A stretch of DNA of 38,966 bases from NCBI RefSeq assembly GCF_014648095.1, contig NZ_BMQL01000044.1, positions 1 to 38,966 of the forward strand, given 5' to 3'. This stretch comes from Deinococcus ruber (GTDB taxonomy: Bacteria > Deinococcota > Deinococci > Deinococcales > Deinococcaceae). The translations under genes were made by a program, and so were the position numbers. The notes beneath the pieces were generated by a model. It saw only the letters and a program-made list of their open reading frames with translations. It searched no databases and was not told the DNA's origin. Of the stretch, positions 31,877 to 38,966 are shown piece after piece. Within the stretch, counting starts at the first letter, position 1. Each line of letters begins with the position of its first letter.

Positions 31877-34609
31877 CTAATACCCCATCGTTCCCGGATT
31901 CAGCAGCGGCACGCTCACGCCGCTGCTCGTCACGTCGAAGGCGGGCTGGGTGCCGCCGCCCGGCAGACTCAGACCGATGCGGTAGCGCTGATCGACCGGA
32001 TTGATCTCGACCTGAAAGGCCCAGCAGCAGCGGTCAACCGTGAACAGCAGAATCGGCTCGATGCGTCCGGGAGCCTGAAGCACGCCGTCCTGCCAGGTCA
32101 GGGCGCTGCGGAGCGTGCCGCTGATGTACGCGCCGGGTTTGGGGCCGTTGCCCAGCGCCACCGTCACGGTCAGGGGCTGAAAGGTGAGGGTGTCGGTCAC
32201 GCTCTGGGTCGCCGTACCGGTGGCGCTGCGGGTGCGGGTGTAGTACGCGCCGCCGCTGATAAAGGCCCGCCCCAGATCGTAGTTGCCCGCGATGCTGGCG
32301 CTGCCCAGTTCGGTGATGCTCTGATCGAGGCCCGGCACATTCAGGCTGGCCTGCGCCCGGAGTTGCTGGCCCTGGCGGGTGGCGGTGATGTTGGCGGTCA
32401 CGACGGGTTTGGTCCAGCCGAGCCTGGAGATGTCGTACAGCCCGCCGTAGCCCACGCTCCAGTTCAGGGCCGCGCCTGCCACGCTGCCCACACTGAAGGT
32501 GATCTGGTCGGACAGCGGATTGCCTGCCGGAACCAGCGTGAGGGCATTCATCACCTTGAACTGTAACGACCCGGTGGTCAGGGTGGCCTGTCCGCTGAGC
32601 GTGGGGGTCTGGGTGGGCGTCTGAAGCACAATCGTCTCGTTCGCCGTCAGCGACACCGGATTCAGCACCGTGTCGCGGGTCGCCACTGCCGCCGCCCGCA
32701 GGTTCACGCTGCTCAGCAGCTGCTGTTTCAGATCGTAGTTCAGCGTGACGCCGAAGGTGTTGGTGCGCGGCCCCCCGATGGCGTCGGCGCTGAGCGAGGC
32801 GATGCCGGGGCCGCCCAGCAGCGTATAGCCCGCCGTCAGCCCCAGCACGAAGCTGCGGTTCTGGCCGACCACCGCGTTCAGGTTGGCCGTTTCGAGGTTG
32901 CCGGTAAAGAAATTCGGAGCGAGGTTGATGCTGGCCGACACCGGATCGCGCTGAAGCTGCACACCGAAGTTGGCGGCTGGCTGCGCCGAATCCGGCTGAA
33001 AGAAGTCGTAGCCCTGCGACGCACTCAGCGAGAAACCCGGCGTGGGCGTCACGTTGACGGCGGCGCTGAGCGTGCTGCTGGGTGGGCGGATATACACCGC
33101 GTCGAAGGCGAAGGGGCTGGTGCCTTCCTGCCGCGTGTACACGTAGTTCAGGGCCACGCTGTTGCCTGCGCTGAAGGTCTGCGTCAGGTTGGCTGTCACG
33201 TTCAGGTTCACCACCCGCGCCCCGGTCAAGTAGTAGCGCCCGGTGAAGGTGTTGGAAAGCGTGAACGCCGCGCCCTGCCACGGTTTCGCGCTGAACCCCA
33301 GAACGTGGTTTTCCTCCAGACGCAGCGTGCTGAAATTCGGCCCCTGCGCCTGCGCCGAGCGGCTCAGCGGGTTGCTGGCGGCGGTGTAGTTGCCCACGGT
33401 CACCTTGAAATCGGCGCTGAAGTTGCCCAGGCGGTAAGGTTTCGGATCAAATACCACCTCGGGCCGCGCCAGCACGTTCGGCAGCGCCACCGTGGGATCG
33501 GGGCCGTAGCGGTCGGCGTAGTTCAGCGCCACCGAGTAATCGGGAAAGTCGGCGGTCGCCGTGCCGCGCACATCGGTCACGCCTCTGGCCGGATCGTTGT
33601 CGGCCCGCCCAATATCGGTGCGAACGGCGCTGAAGTTGTAATCGATGCCGGTCAGGGCGGGAGAATAGTTCAGGTTCCCGCGCACCGCGAAATTCAGATT
33701 GATCTCGTAGCCCGAAGCGGTGGTGGTCGTGCCGTCCGAATTGGTGGTGGTGGTCAGCGGCCTGGGACTGGCGAGCGCGTACAGGTTCAGCCGATCCACG
33801 CCGGGCCACGGCGAATAGCTTTTCAGATCAACGCCGAAGCCCAGAAAGGGTGAGCGGTTCTGATAAAAGCGCAGCAGCGTGGTGCCGAGCGTGCTGCTGC
33901 CGATCACGAACGGGAGGTCGGCCTGCACGGTGAACCCGTCCACGGCGCTCTGCCCGAAATTGAATTTGGGCTGACGGTCCGGGTCTTGCAGCGGCAGCAC
34001 CACCACTGGCAGAAACAGCACCGGCACATCGGCCAGCAGCAGGGTCGCGTCGTAGGCCACCAGCCGGTCACCGGGGTACAGCCGCACGTTCTTGGCGCGG
34101 AAGGCGTAGTCGTTGGGCGTGCGCCCACATTTGGCACAGGCCGTGAAATAGCTGTTGCTGGCGGTCAGTTGCCCCGGCACCCGCGACACCGCCTCGCCCA
34201 GAATTTCAAGCTGACTGTCGGAAATCAGCACGTCTTCTCCGGTCAGGGCCTCGCTGCCTAGATCGACCACCAGCCCCGAGCCTTTCAGCACCTCGCTGCT
34301 GCCGTTCTGCACGGTGTCGTACTCGCCCGCCCCGATGATGGTCAGCGTGCGGCGGGTGCGGTTGTACTCCACGCGGGTCGCCAGAATCACGTCATCATCG
34401 ATGTGCAGTTCGACTTTCTCGCCGCTGATGACCACGATTTCCTGATCTGGGGCGTGCGTGCCGTCTGGCAGCAGGTCGCCCGTCAGTTTCCGAAGTTCCA
34501 GCCGGTCTGCACTGATGATCTTGACCGTTCGCGCCTGAGCGGTGCCCAGCAGACCCGCCGCCAGTACCCCCAGGCCCAGCAGCCAGCGGCCCAGCTTCGC
34601 GGCTCTCAT
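31877..34609 (-). CDS. lptD: LptD/OstA-like outer-membrane beta-barrel protein
   Basis: 910 aa. Signal peptide MRAAKLGRWLLGLGVLAAGL, LGTAQA|RTV. Next comes an OstA/LptA-like beta-jellyroll (~28-140: ADRLELRKLTG, EIVVISGEKVELHIDDDVIL, VEYNRTRRTLTI). A CxxC-containing region (FTACAKCGRTPNDYAFRAKN) and LLADVPVLFLPVVVLPLQDP follow, as in LptD. The remainder (~250-910) is strand-rich with alternating residues and ends near an aromatic C-terminus (TMGY), consistent with a large barrel. LptD inserts lipopolysaccharide in classical diderms; Deinococcus lacks typical LPS, so the cargo here is unknown. The ATG at 34609 overlaps the stop of the SpoIID-domain gene (ATGA). Confidence 0.8.
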   Translation of the reverse strand: MRAAKLGRWLLGLGVLAAGLLGTAQARTVKIISADRLELRKLTGDLLPDGTHAPDQEIVVISGEKVELHIDDDVILATRVEYNRTRRTLTIIGAGEYDTVQNGSSEVLKGSGLVVDLGSEALTGEDVLISDSQLEILGEAVSRVPGQLTASNSYFTACAKCGRTPNDYAFRAKNVRLYPGDRLVAYDATLLLADVPVLFLPVVVLPLQDPDRQPKFNFGQSAVDGFTVQADLPFVIGSSTLGTTLLRFYQNRSPFLGFGVDLKSYSPWPGVDRLNLYALASPRPLTTTTNSDGTTTTASGYEINLNFAVRGNLNYSPALTGIDYNFSAVRTDIGRADNDPARGVTDVRGTATADFPDYSVALNYADRYGPDPTVALPNVLARPEVVFDPKPYRLGNFSADFKVTVGNYTAASNPLSRSAQAQGPNFSTLRLEENHVLGFSAKPWQGAAFTLSNTFTGRYYLTGARVVNLNVTANLTQTFSAGNSVALNYVYTRQEGTSPFAFDAVYIRPPSSTLSAAVNVTPTPGFSLSASQGYDFFQPDSAQPAANFGVQLQRDPVSASINLAPNFFTGNLETANLNAVVGQNRSFVLGLTAGYTLLGGPGIASLSADAIGGPRTNTFGVTLNYDLKQQLLSSVNLRAAAVATRDTVLNPVSLTANETIVLQTPTQTPTLSGQATLTTGSLQFKVMNALTLVPAGNPLSDQITFSVGSVAGAALNWSVGYGGLYDISRLGWTKPVVTANITATRQGQQLRAQASLNVPGLDQSITELGSASIAGNYDLGRAFISGGAYYTRTRSATGTATQSVTDTLTFQPLTVTVALGNGPKPGAYISGTLRSALTWQDGVLQAPGRIEPILLFTVDRCCWAFQVEINPVDQRYRIGLSLPGGGTQPAFDVTSSGVSVPLLNPGTMGY

Positions 34610-35856
34610 AAGCTGGACAGGAGGGACGTACCGGCCAGCAGGGGCAGGTCGAGCGGACGGCGTTCGGGGGCAGCCAGGAACGGCGCGGCGCGGTTCAGAG
34701 GAACACCCGCCGTCAGGGTGGCCCCGCTCATACCCGCGTTCAGGATGCTGCTGATGCTGCACCCGTTGTAATAAAAGCCCATGATCTGAAGATAATTCCA
34801 GCCCTGCCGCGCCAGACCGGACGCGCCGTACTGCGACAGCCCGACGCCGTGCCCGGCCCCCGCCCCACTGATGAGCAGGGGATCGCTGCCGCCAAAATTC
34901 ACCCGCGACGACTTGGCCCCCAGCGAACGCACAAACCCGCCCGCCTCCGCGCCTTCCAGCGTGCGGCTGCCATTCGCTCCGTTCAGCTGCACCCGCTGCA
35001 CGCGCCCCGAAGCGCTCACCGACGTGACGCTCACGCTGCGGAGTCTGCCGAGCTGCACGCCGTACCGCGCCGCTACATCAGCTACCCGGCTCAGCGGCAC
35101 CGAGAGCGTCCAGCGGCTGTTGGGGCCGAGCGAGGCCGGATCGGGGCGGGCCGTCAGATAGGGAATGTCCTGCCCCCAGGTTTCCTGGCTCGACGCGGTA
35201 TAGCCGCCTGAATCGCTGGAAAAATAGGTCTTGGCGGCGGCCCCGGCATACGACACCACCTGATTGCGGGTGGCAGCAATCGCGGCGTCCGAGGCGGGCA
35301 GTTCGCGGGTCACACCACCGTACACCTGACAGCTCTCATCGGCACACAGATCGTAATAGCTCGACGGATTGATGCGGGCCGCCGCATAGGTACGGGCGAT
35401 CACCGCCTGAGATTTCAGCGCCTCCAGCGGCCAGTTGGCGGGCATCTCGGCGGCCACCACGCCCCGCAGGTAGTCTTCCAGATCGACCACGTTCACGGCG
35501 TTCACCACACCTCCGGCGGCCTTGAGCAGCAGCCCGCCCCGGTAGGTCTGCCCGGCAATTCCCACGGTACTGCCCGGCACCGGGGGCAGATACAGCAGAT
35601 CGCTTCCGGCATCCTGCCCATTCAGACTCAGATGCGTTCCCTGAAGGCTCACGTTCCAGTTGGCGACGCTGCCCACGTTCACGGCTGGCGTCGCGGAGGT
35701 GGGCGAGGTTTGCGGTAGGCTGGCCGCGATGGGAAGTTGCACCGACACCACGCTGCCGCTGGCAACCAGCACCCGGATATTGGTGGCCGCCGACTGGCCT
35801 GCCAGAAGCCCGGCCAGAAGGATCACCTGTACCCGTAAAACAGACTGTGCCCGCAT
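34606..35856 (-). CDS. SpoIID/LytB domain protein
   Basis: 416 aa. Signal peptide (MRAQSVLRVQVILLAGLLAG, QSAA|TN). The SpoIID/LytB domain follows: VVDLEDYLRGVVAAEMPANW, PLEALKSQAVIARTYAAARI, QVYGGV, and the C-terminal GAGHGVGLSQYGASGLARQG. SpoIID of Bacillus is a peptidoglycan lytic transglycosylase used in engulfment; in a non-sporulating organism the domain is likely a cell-wall enzyme or amidase enhancer. TATACT lies seven bases before the ATG at 35856, and no ribosome binding site is present, so the mRNA is probably leaderless. The stop overlaps the LptD-like start, suggesting coordinated envelope assembly. Confidence 0.87.
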   Translation of the reverse strand: MRAQSVLRVQVILLAGLLAGQSAATNIRVLVASGSVVSVQLPIAASLPQTSPTSATPAVNVGSVANWNVSLQGTHLSLNGQDAGSDLLYLPPVPGSTVGIAGQTYRGGLLLKAAGGVVNAVNVVDLEDYLRGVVAAEMPANWPLEALKSQAVIARTYAAARINPSSYYDLCADESCQVYGGVTRELPASDAAIAATRNQVVSYAGAAAKTYFSSDSGGYTASSQETWGQDIPYLTARPDPASLGPNSRWTLSVPLSRVADVAARYGVQLGRLRSVSVTSVSASGRVQRVQLNGANGSRTLEGAEAGGFVRSLGAKSSRVNFGGSDPLLISGAGAGHGVGLSQYGASGLARQGWNYLQIMGFYYNGCSISSILNAGMSGATLTAGVPLNRAAPFLAAPERRPLDLPLLAGTSLLSSL

Positions 35857-35863
35857 GAGGGGA

Positions 35864-35869
35864 AGTATA
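35864..35869 (-). promoter_or_regulatory. -10 element of the SpoIID-lptD operon
   Basis: TATACT on the minus strand, seven bases before the ATG at 35856. No convincing -35 is seen. Confidence 0.6.
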
Positions 35870-35907
35870 AGGGGTCTTTTCCTGATGGCTCGTGAGAATC
35901 TGCGCCC

Positions 35908-37014
35908 TTGTCCGGTCGAAACGCTGTGAGCGGGCAGGTCTATGCCCATGTCGGACAGCCGTTCACTGCCTCCAGCTACGATCTGCTGATCGTCGGCGCG
36001 GGGCGAATGGGCGCGGCGTTCGCCCGGTTCGTCATGGAACGTGCGCCCGGCACGCGGCTGCTGCTGGCCGAGGAAGGCGGGCTGCCCAACGAGGAGGGCG
36101 CGACCATTCTGGCTCCCGGCGTGTGGCACAGCTTCGTACCACCCGAACAGGCGCAGCGGGCCGCCGTCACACGCGACCTGCTGGCAGAAGCGCTGAACGT
36201 CTGCGGGGTACTCGACCTGTGTACAGACGAGCGCGGCGATCTGGTGCCCACCGATGCTGTCTGGACACCCGAACTGGAAGCGCTGGTCAACCCGGCAGCC
36301 CTGCCCTTTGCCCGGCTCGACGAGCGCGGCGGCGTGTACAGCGTGGCCTCGACCACCCTTCAGAACGCGCAGGCAGCGGTGCAGGCGGGGGCCGACCTGA
36401 TGCTGAACGTTCGCTGTGAACTGGCAGGCGGCGGGCGCGTGCTGCTCCAGCGGCTCAGCGTGACCAACACGCATGAAATCGTGGTCGAGCAGCGGATCAG
36501 CGTCCGGGCCGACACGGTGGTGATCGCCGCCGGAGCCGCTGGCCCGCCACTGGCCGAGGCAGGGCTGGGAGTGGTGACCCCGCACCGGCAGGCTTACCGG
36601 CAGTCGGTGCGCCTGAATCTGCCGAGCGCCCCCAGCAGCCGGGTGATTCAGGCGGGCGGCTTCGTGCTGCGCTCCCAGAGCGGCGGCTACAGCGTCTTGC
36701 CGCCGATCCTGCATCCCGATCCCTGTGGCTATACGCCCAGCGGCGGCAGGCTGGCGGGCGTGCCGGTGGGCCTGCGCCGCGAGGTGATCGAGAGCATGCT
36801 GGACATGCTGGACGCCCTGCCTGCGCTGGCAGACGAGCGCCTGGTGGTGGGCCGCAGCATCGCCGACATTCCCGGCGCGTGGCTGGCTCTTCCGGCAGGC
36901 GGCTGGCCGCTGTGGGAGCGGCTGGACGATCAGCACGTGCTGCTGCTGGGAGGCGAACGCGCCGACCTGACCGGCCTGAGCGTGGCGCACGAGCTGGCAC
37001 AGGAACTGGGATGA
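35908..37014 (+). CDS. FAD-dependent oxidoreductase
   Basis: 368 aa. The dinucleotide-binding motif SYDLLIVGAGRMGAAFARFV (GxGxxG) near residue 25 marks a DAO-type flavoprotein. ADTVVIAAGAAGPPLAEAGL is the second FAD-contact strand, and the C-terminal HVLLLGGERADLTGLSVAHE closes the FAD site. The DAO family oxidises amines or amino acids; no substrate is evident. The start is uncertain: TTG at 35908 (used here) or GTG at 35926, neither with a ribosome binding site; homology only begins around YDLLIVGAG. It is divergent from the SpoIID gene, with about 50 bases between. Confidence 0.82.
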   Translation: MSGRNAVSGQVYAHVGQPFTASSYDLLIVGAGRMGAAFARFVMERAPGTRLLLAEEGGLPNEEGATILAPGVWHSFVPPEQAQRAAVTRDLLAEALNVCGVLDLCTDERGDLVPTDAVWTPELEALVNPAALPFARLDERGGVYSVASTTLQNAQAAVQAGADLMLNVRCELAGGGRVLLQRLSVTNTHEIVVEQRISVRADTVVIAAGAAGPPLAEAGLGVVTPHRQAYRQSVRLNLPSAPSSRVIQAGGFVLRSQSGGYSVLPPILHPDPCGYTPSGGRLAGVPVGLRREVIESMLDMLDALPALADERLVVGRSIADIPGAWLALPAGGWPLWERLDDQHVLLLGGERADLTGLSVAHELAQELG

Positions 37015-37132
37015 ACATCGGAAGGAAGACGGTGGGAGTGAGAACCGCGTGTCTGGCGTGCCGACTCCGGCTCTGCCCTCCATCACATCACAGCCTGTCT
37101 ATGGCGACTCCCCTTCCCGGCCCGCCACGCGC

Positions 37133-37138
37133 TACACT
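37133..37138 (+). promoter_or_regulatory. -10 element of the ilvA leader
   Basis: TACACT six bases before the ATG of the leader peptide. No -35 match at the usual distance. Confidence 0.6.
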
Positions 37139-37144
37139 GCCCGC

Positions 37145-37192
37145 ATGATGACGGCGCGAATTATTGCGAACACCGGGGCCTGCTCCGGGTAA
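37145..37192 (+). CDS. ilvA leader peptide with tandem Ile codons
   Basis: 15-codon ORF MMTARIIANTGACSG, TAA at 37190-37192, beginning six bases after TACACT, so probably leaderless. Two adjacent Ile codons (ATT ATT, 37160-37165) match the end-product of the pathway that ilvA starts. Segment 1 CCGGGG (37173-37178) can pair with segment 2 CTCCGG (37183-37188, one G-U); segment 2 CCGGG (37185-37189) can pair with segment 3 CCCGG (37215-37219); segment 3 pairs with segment 4 in the terminator. A ribosome stalled at the Ile codons would cover segment 1, free segment 2 for segment 3, and prevent termination. Confidence 0.8.
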   Translation: MMTARIIANTGACSG

Positions 37193-37212
37193 GTTCGCTT
37201 GCCCGCACGTCT

Positions 37213-37241
37213 CCCCCGGTTTTAGGCCGGGGGCTTTTTTT
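37213..37241 (+). terminator. Attenuator terminator upstream of ilvA
   Basis: CCCCCGG (37213-37219) and CCGGGGG (37227-37233) form a strong stem, followed by C and seven Ts (37235-37241). It lies 24 bases before the ilvA ATG, after the Ile leader peptide. Confidence 0.88.
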
Positions 37242-37264
37242 GATCACTTCACCCAGGAGACGCC

Positions 37265-38842
37265 ATGACACAGACCACACGCACACCAGCAGCTCAGGCA
37301 CCCGCCGTCTCTGCGCCTCTCTCCACGCCCAGCGGCATGGAACTCGTTCAGCAGGTGCTGACCAGCCGGGTCTACGACGTTGCCATCGAAACGCCCACGC
37401 AGGCGGCCCCGCAGCTCTCGGCGCGGCTGGGCTGCACGGTGCTGTTCAAGCGCGAGGATCAGCAGCCGATCCACTCGTTCAAGTTGCGCGGCGCGTACAA
37501 CAAGATGAGCCAGCTCAGCGCCGAGGAACGCGCACGCGGCGTCATCTGTGCGTCGGCGGGCAACCACGCGCAGGGTGTGGCCTTCAGTGCCGAGCGGCTG
37601 GGTGTGCGGGCGGTCATCGTGATGCCTGCGACCACTCCTGACATCAAGGTAAATGCCTGCAGGGCACGCGGCGCAGAGGTGGTGCTGCACGGCGACAGCT
37701 ACTCCGACGCCGCCGAGTACGCCGAGGCTCTTCAGCGCGAACTGGGCCTGACCTACGTGCACCCTTACGACGATCCCGCCGTCATCGCCGGACAGGGCAC
37801 GGTGGGCCTCGAACTGCTGCGCCAGGTGCAGGCCGACAGCTATACCGTGTTTGTTCCGGTGGGCGGCGGCGGCCTGATCGCAGGCATCGCGGCCTTTCTG
37901 AAGACCCTGAAACCCAACCTGCGAATCGTGGGCGTCGAGCCTGAAGATTCGGACGCCATGACCAGAAGCGTGCAGGCGGGCGAGCGGGTGCGGCTCGATA
38001 CGGTGGGAATCTTCGTGGACGGCGTGGCGGTAAAACAGGTGGGAGAGCATACCTTCGCGCTGGCCCGCGAGTATGTAGACGAATGGGTCACGGTCACGAC
38101 CGACGAGGTGTGCGCCGCCATCAAGGACGTGTTCGACGACACCCGCGCCGTCATGGAACCCGCCGGAGCGCTGGCGGTGGCGGGCCTGAAGCGCTATGCC
38201 CGCGACCACGCCCTTCAGGGCGAAACGCTGGTGGCGCTCACCTGCGGGGCCAACGTGAATTTCGACCGGCTGCGCCACATCGCCGAGCGAGCCGAGATCG
38301 GTGAGCAGCGCGAGGCCATTCTGGCCGTGACCATCCCCGAGCGGCCCGGCGCGTTCCGGGCGTTCTGCGCCGCCATCGGTCAGCGCAACGTCACCGAGTT
38401 CAATTACCGCTACGCACCCGGCGACAACGCCCGCATCTTCGTGGGTATCCAGCTCGACGACAAAAGCAAGCGGCGGGCGCTGGTCGAGCAACTGGAGGGC
38501 GCAGGCTACCCCGTCACCGATCTGACCGAAGACGAAATGGCAAAAGTGCATGTGCGCCACATGGTCGGAGGCCGCGCCCCCGAAGCGGTGGACGAACGCA
38601 TCTACAGCTTCGAGTTTCCCGAGCGGCCCGGCGCACTCATGGCCTTTCTGAGCGCCCTGCATTCCGACTGGAACATCAGCCTGTTTCATTACCGCAACCA
38701 CGGCAGCGCCCACGGGCGGGTTCTGGCAGGCATCCAGGTGCCCGATTCCGAGCTGAGCGGACTGCGGCAGTTTCTCGACGACCTCGGGTATCCGGCGCAG
38801 TCGGAAAGCGAGAATCCGGCGTACAAGCTGTTCTTGAAGTAA
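37265..38842 (+). CDS. ilvA: Threonine ammonia-lyase, biosynthetic (two ACT-like domains)
   Basis: 525 aa. It deaminates threonine to 2-oxobutanoate, the first step to isoleucine. The PLP domain covers ~25-345, with Lys73 in QPIHSFKLRGAYNKM, ICASAGNHAQGVAFSAERLG and VPVGGGGLIAGIAAFLKTLK. Two C-terminal regulatory ACT-like domains begin at ITIPERPGAFRAFCAAIG-like (VTIPERPGAFRAFCAAIGQR) and EFPERPGALMAFLSALHSD; two such domains mark the long, Ile-inhibited biosynthetic form. AGGAGA lies four bases before the ATG at 37265. Expression is probably controlled by the leader peptide and attenuator just upstream. Confidence 0.96.
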   Translation: MTQTTRTPAAQAPAVSAPLSTPSGMELVQQVLTSRVYDVAIETPTQAAPQLSARLGCTVLFKREDQQPIHSFKLRGAYNKMSQLSAEERARGVICASAGNHAQGVAFSAERLGVRAVIVMPATTPDIKVNACRARGAEVVLHGDSYSDAAEYAEALQRELGLTYVHPYDDPAVIAGQGTVGLELLRQVQADSYTVFVPVGGGGLIAGIAAFLKTLKPNLRIVGVEPEDSDAMTRSVQAGERVRLDTVGIFVDGVAVKQVGEHTFALAREYVDEWVTVTTDEVCAAIKDVFDDTRAVMEPAGALAVAGLKRYARDHALQGETLVALTCGANVNFDRLRHIAERAEIGEQREAILAVTIPERPGAFRAFCAAIGQRNVTEFNYRYAPGDNARIFVGIQLDDKSKRRALVEQLEGAGYPVTDLTEDEMAKVHVRHMVGGRAPEAVDERIYSFEFPERPGALMAFLSALHSDWNISLFHYRNHGSAHGRVLAGIQVPDSELSGLRQFLDDLGYPAQSESENPAYKLFLK

Positions 38843-38854
38843 TACAAGTGAGAA

Positions 38855-38887
38855 CGCCGCGCCCATACCGTAAGGAGGGGCGCGGCG
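38855..38887. terminator. Hairpin after ilvA
   Basis: CGCCGCGCCC (38855-38864) and GGGCGCGGCG (38878-38887) are perfect 10-bp complements 13 bases after the ilvA stop. Neither side has a clear T run, so terminator function is inferred from position. Confidence 0.55.
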
Positions 38888-38913
38888 CTCTGAAAAAAGG
38901 GGACAACAAAGAA

Positions 38914-38941
38914 GCCGCCCGACTCGTGGGAGTCGGGCGGC
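38914..38941 (-). terminator. Terminator for a gene beyond the right edge
   Basis: GCCGCCCGACT and AGTCGGGCGGC form an 11-bp stem with a 6-base loop. On the minus strand it is followed by TTCTTTGTTG and, further on, by TTTTTT, so it probably ends a minus-strand gene entering from the right. The remaining 25 bases of the window show no gene. Confidence 0.6.
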
Positions 38942-38966
38942 TGGGTGCGTGTCAGGGATTCGAGGA

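Noticed and set aside
38942..38966. tRNA 3' end on the minus strand (TCCTCGAATCCCTGACACGC)
   Set aside because: It contains CGAATC like a T-loop, but the expected G53-T54-T55 is not present and too little sequence is visible to test the fold.

Overview
The window looks like a piece of a Deinococcus chromosome. GC is high throughout except in the first ~510 bases. The single-stranded DNA-binding protein carries two OB folds in one chain and sits between rpsF and rpsR, a Deinococcus-Thermus hallmark. Many genes start 5-7 nt after a TANNNT -10 hexamer with no ribosome binding site, the leaderless arrangement known from Deinococcus. The species cannot be fixed from sequence alone.

Layout. 1-478: AT-rich 5' part of a Schlafen/AlbA_2-type gene, probably acquired. 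507-4595: a class II (adenosylcobalamin) ribonucleotide reductase carrying a LAGLIDADG intein exactly before its radical cysteine. 4976-5899: an EamA exporter. 5977-10032 (minus): btuF-btuC-btuD, a 2Fe-2S ferredoxin-like gene and a nucleotidyltransferase, behind a cobalamin riboswitch with terminator at about 10068-10330. 10360-16601: a leader peptide with attenuator, pheS, a four-helix-bundle gene framed by inverted repeats, a SMI1/KNR4 gene, pheT and a glycosyltransferase. 16795-18567: a secreted papain-type protease, convergent through a perfect 21-bp hairpin with a REC-SARP/BTAD response regulator. 19863-21960: rpsF-ssb-rpsR-rplI, with a separate strong promoter for ssb. 22015-25666: a secreted unknown protein, a metallophosphatase-like protein with an altered motif, and birA-bioY.

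25667-26016 is a non-coding stretch holding most of a cluster of five perfect DnaA boxes (TTATCCACA); the last box lies in the final codons of trpF. Then come trpF, holB and a second metallophosphatase (minus), a small unknown gene (plus), and a minus-strand run: DUF1440-like membrane protein, VanZ, methylmalonyl-CoA epimerase, a lipoprotein, an LptD-like barrel overlapping a SpoIID-domain gene, and divergently an FAD oxidoreductase. The window closes with ilvA behind an Ile-codon leader peptide and a well-formed four-segment attenuator.

Two themes link the genes. The first is vitamin B12: riboswitch-controlled uptake, a B12-dependent reductase, and the epimerase that feeds the B12-dependent methylmalonyl-CoA mutase. 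The second is RNA-level control in short leaders: riboswitch, pheS and ilvA attenuators, and leaderless starts. The observations I would check first are the DnaA-box cluster at a convergent gene junction, the inverted-repeat-bounded four-helix-bundle gene splitting pheS from pheT, and the ilvA and pheS leader peptides.
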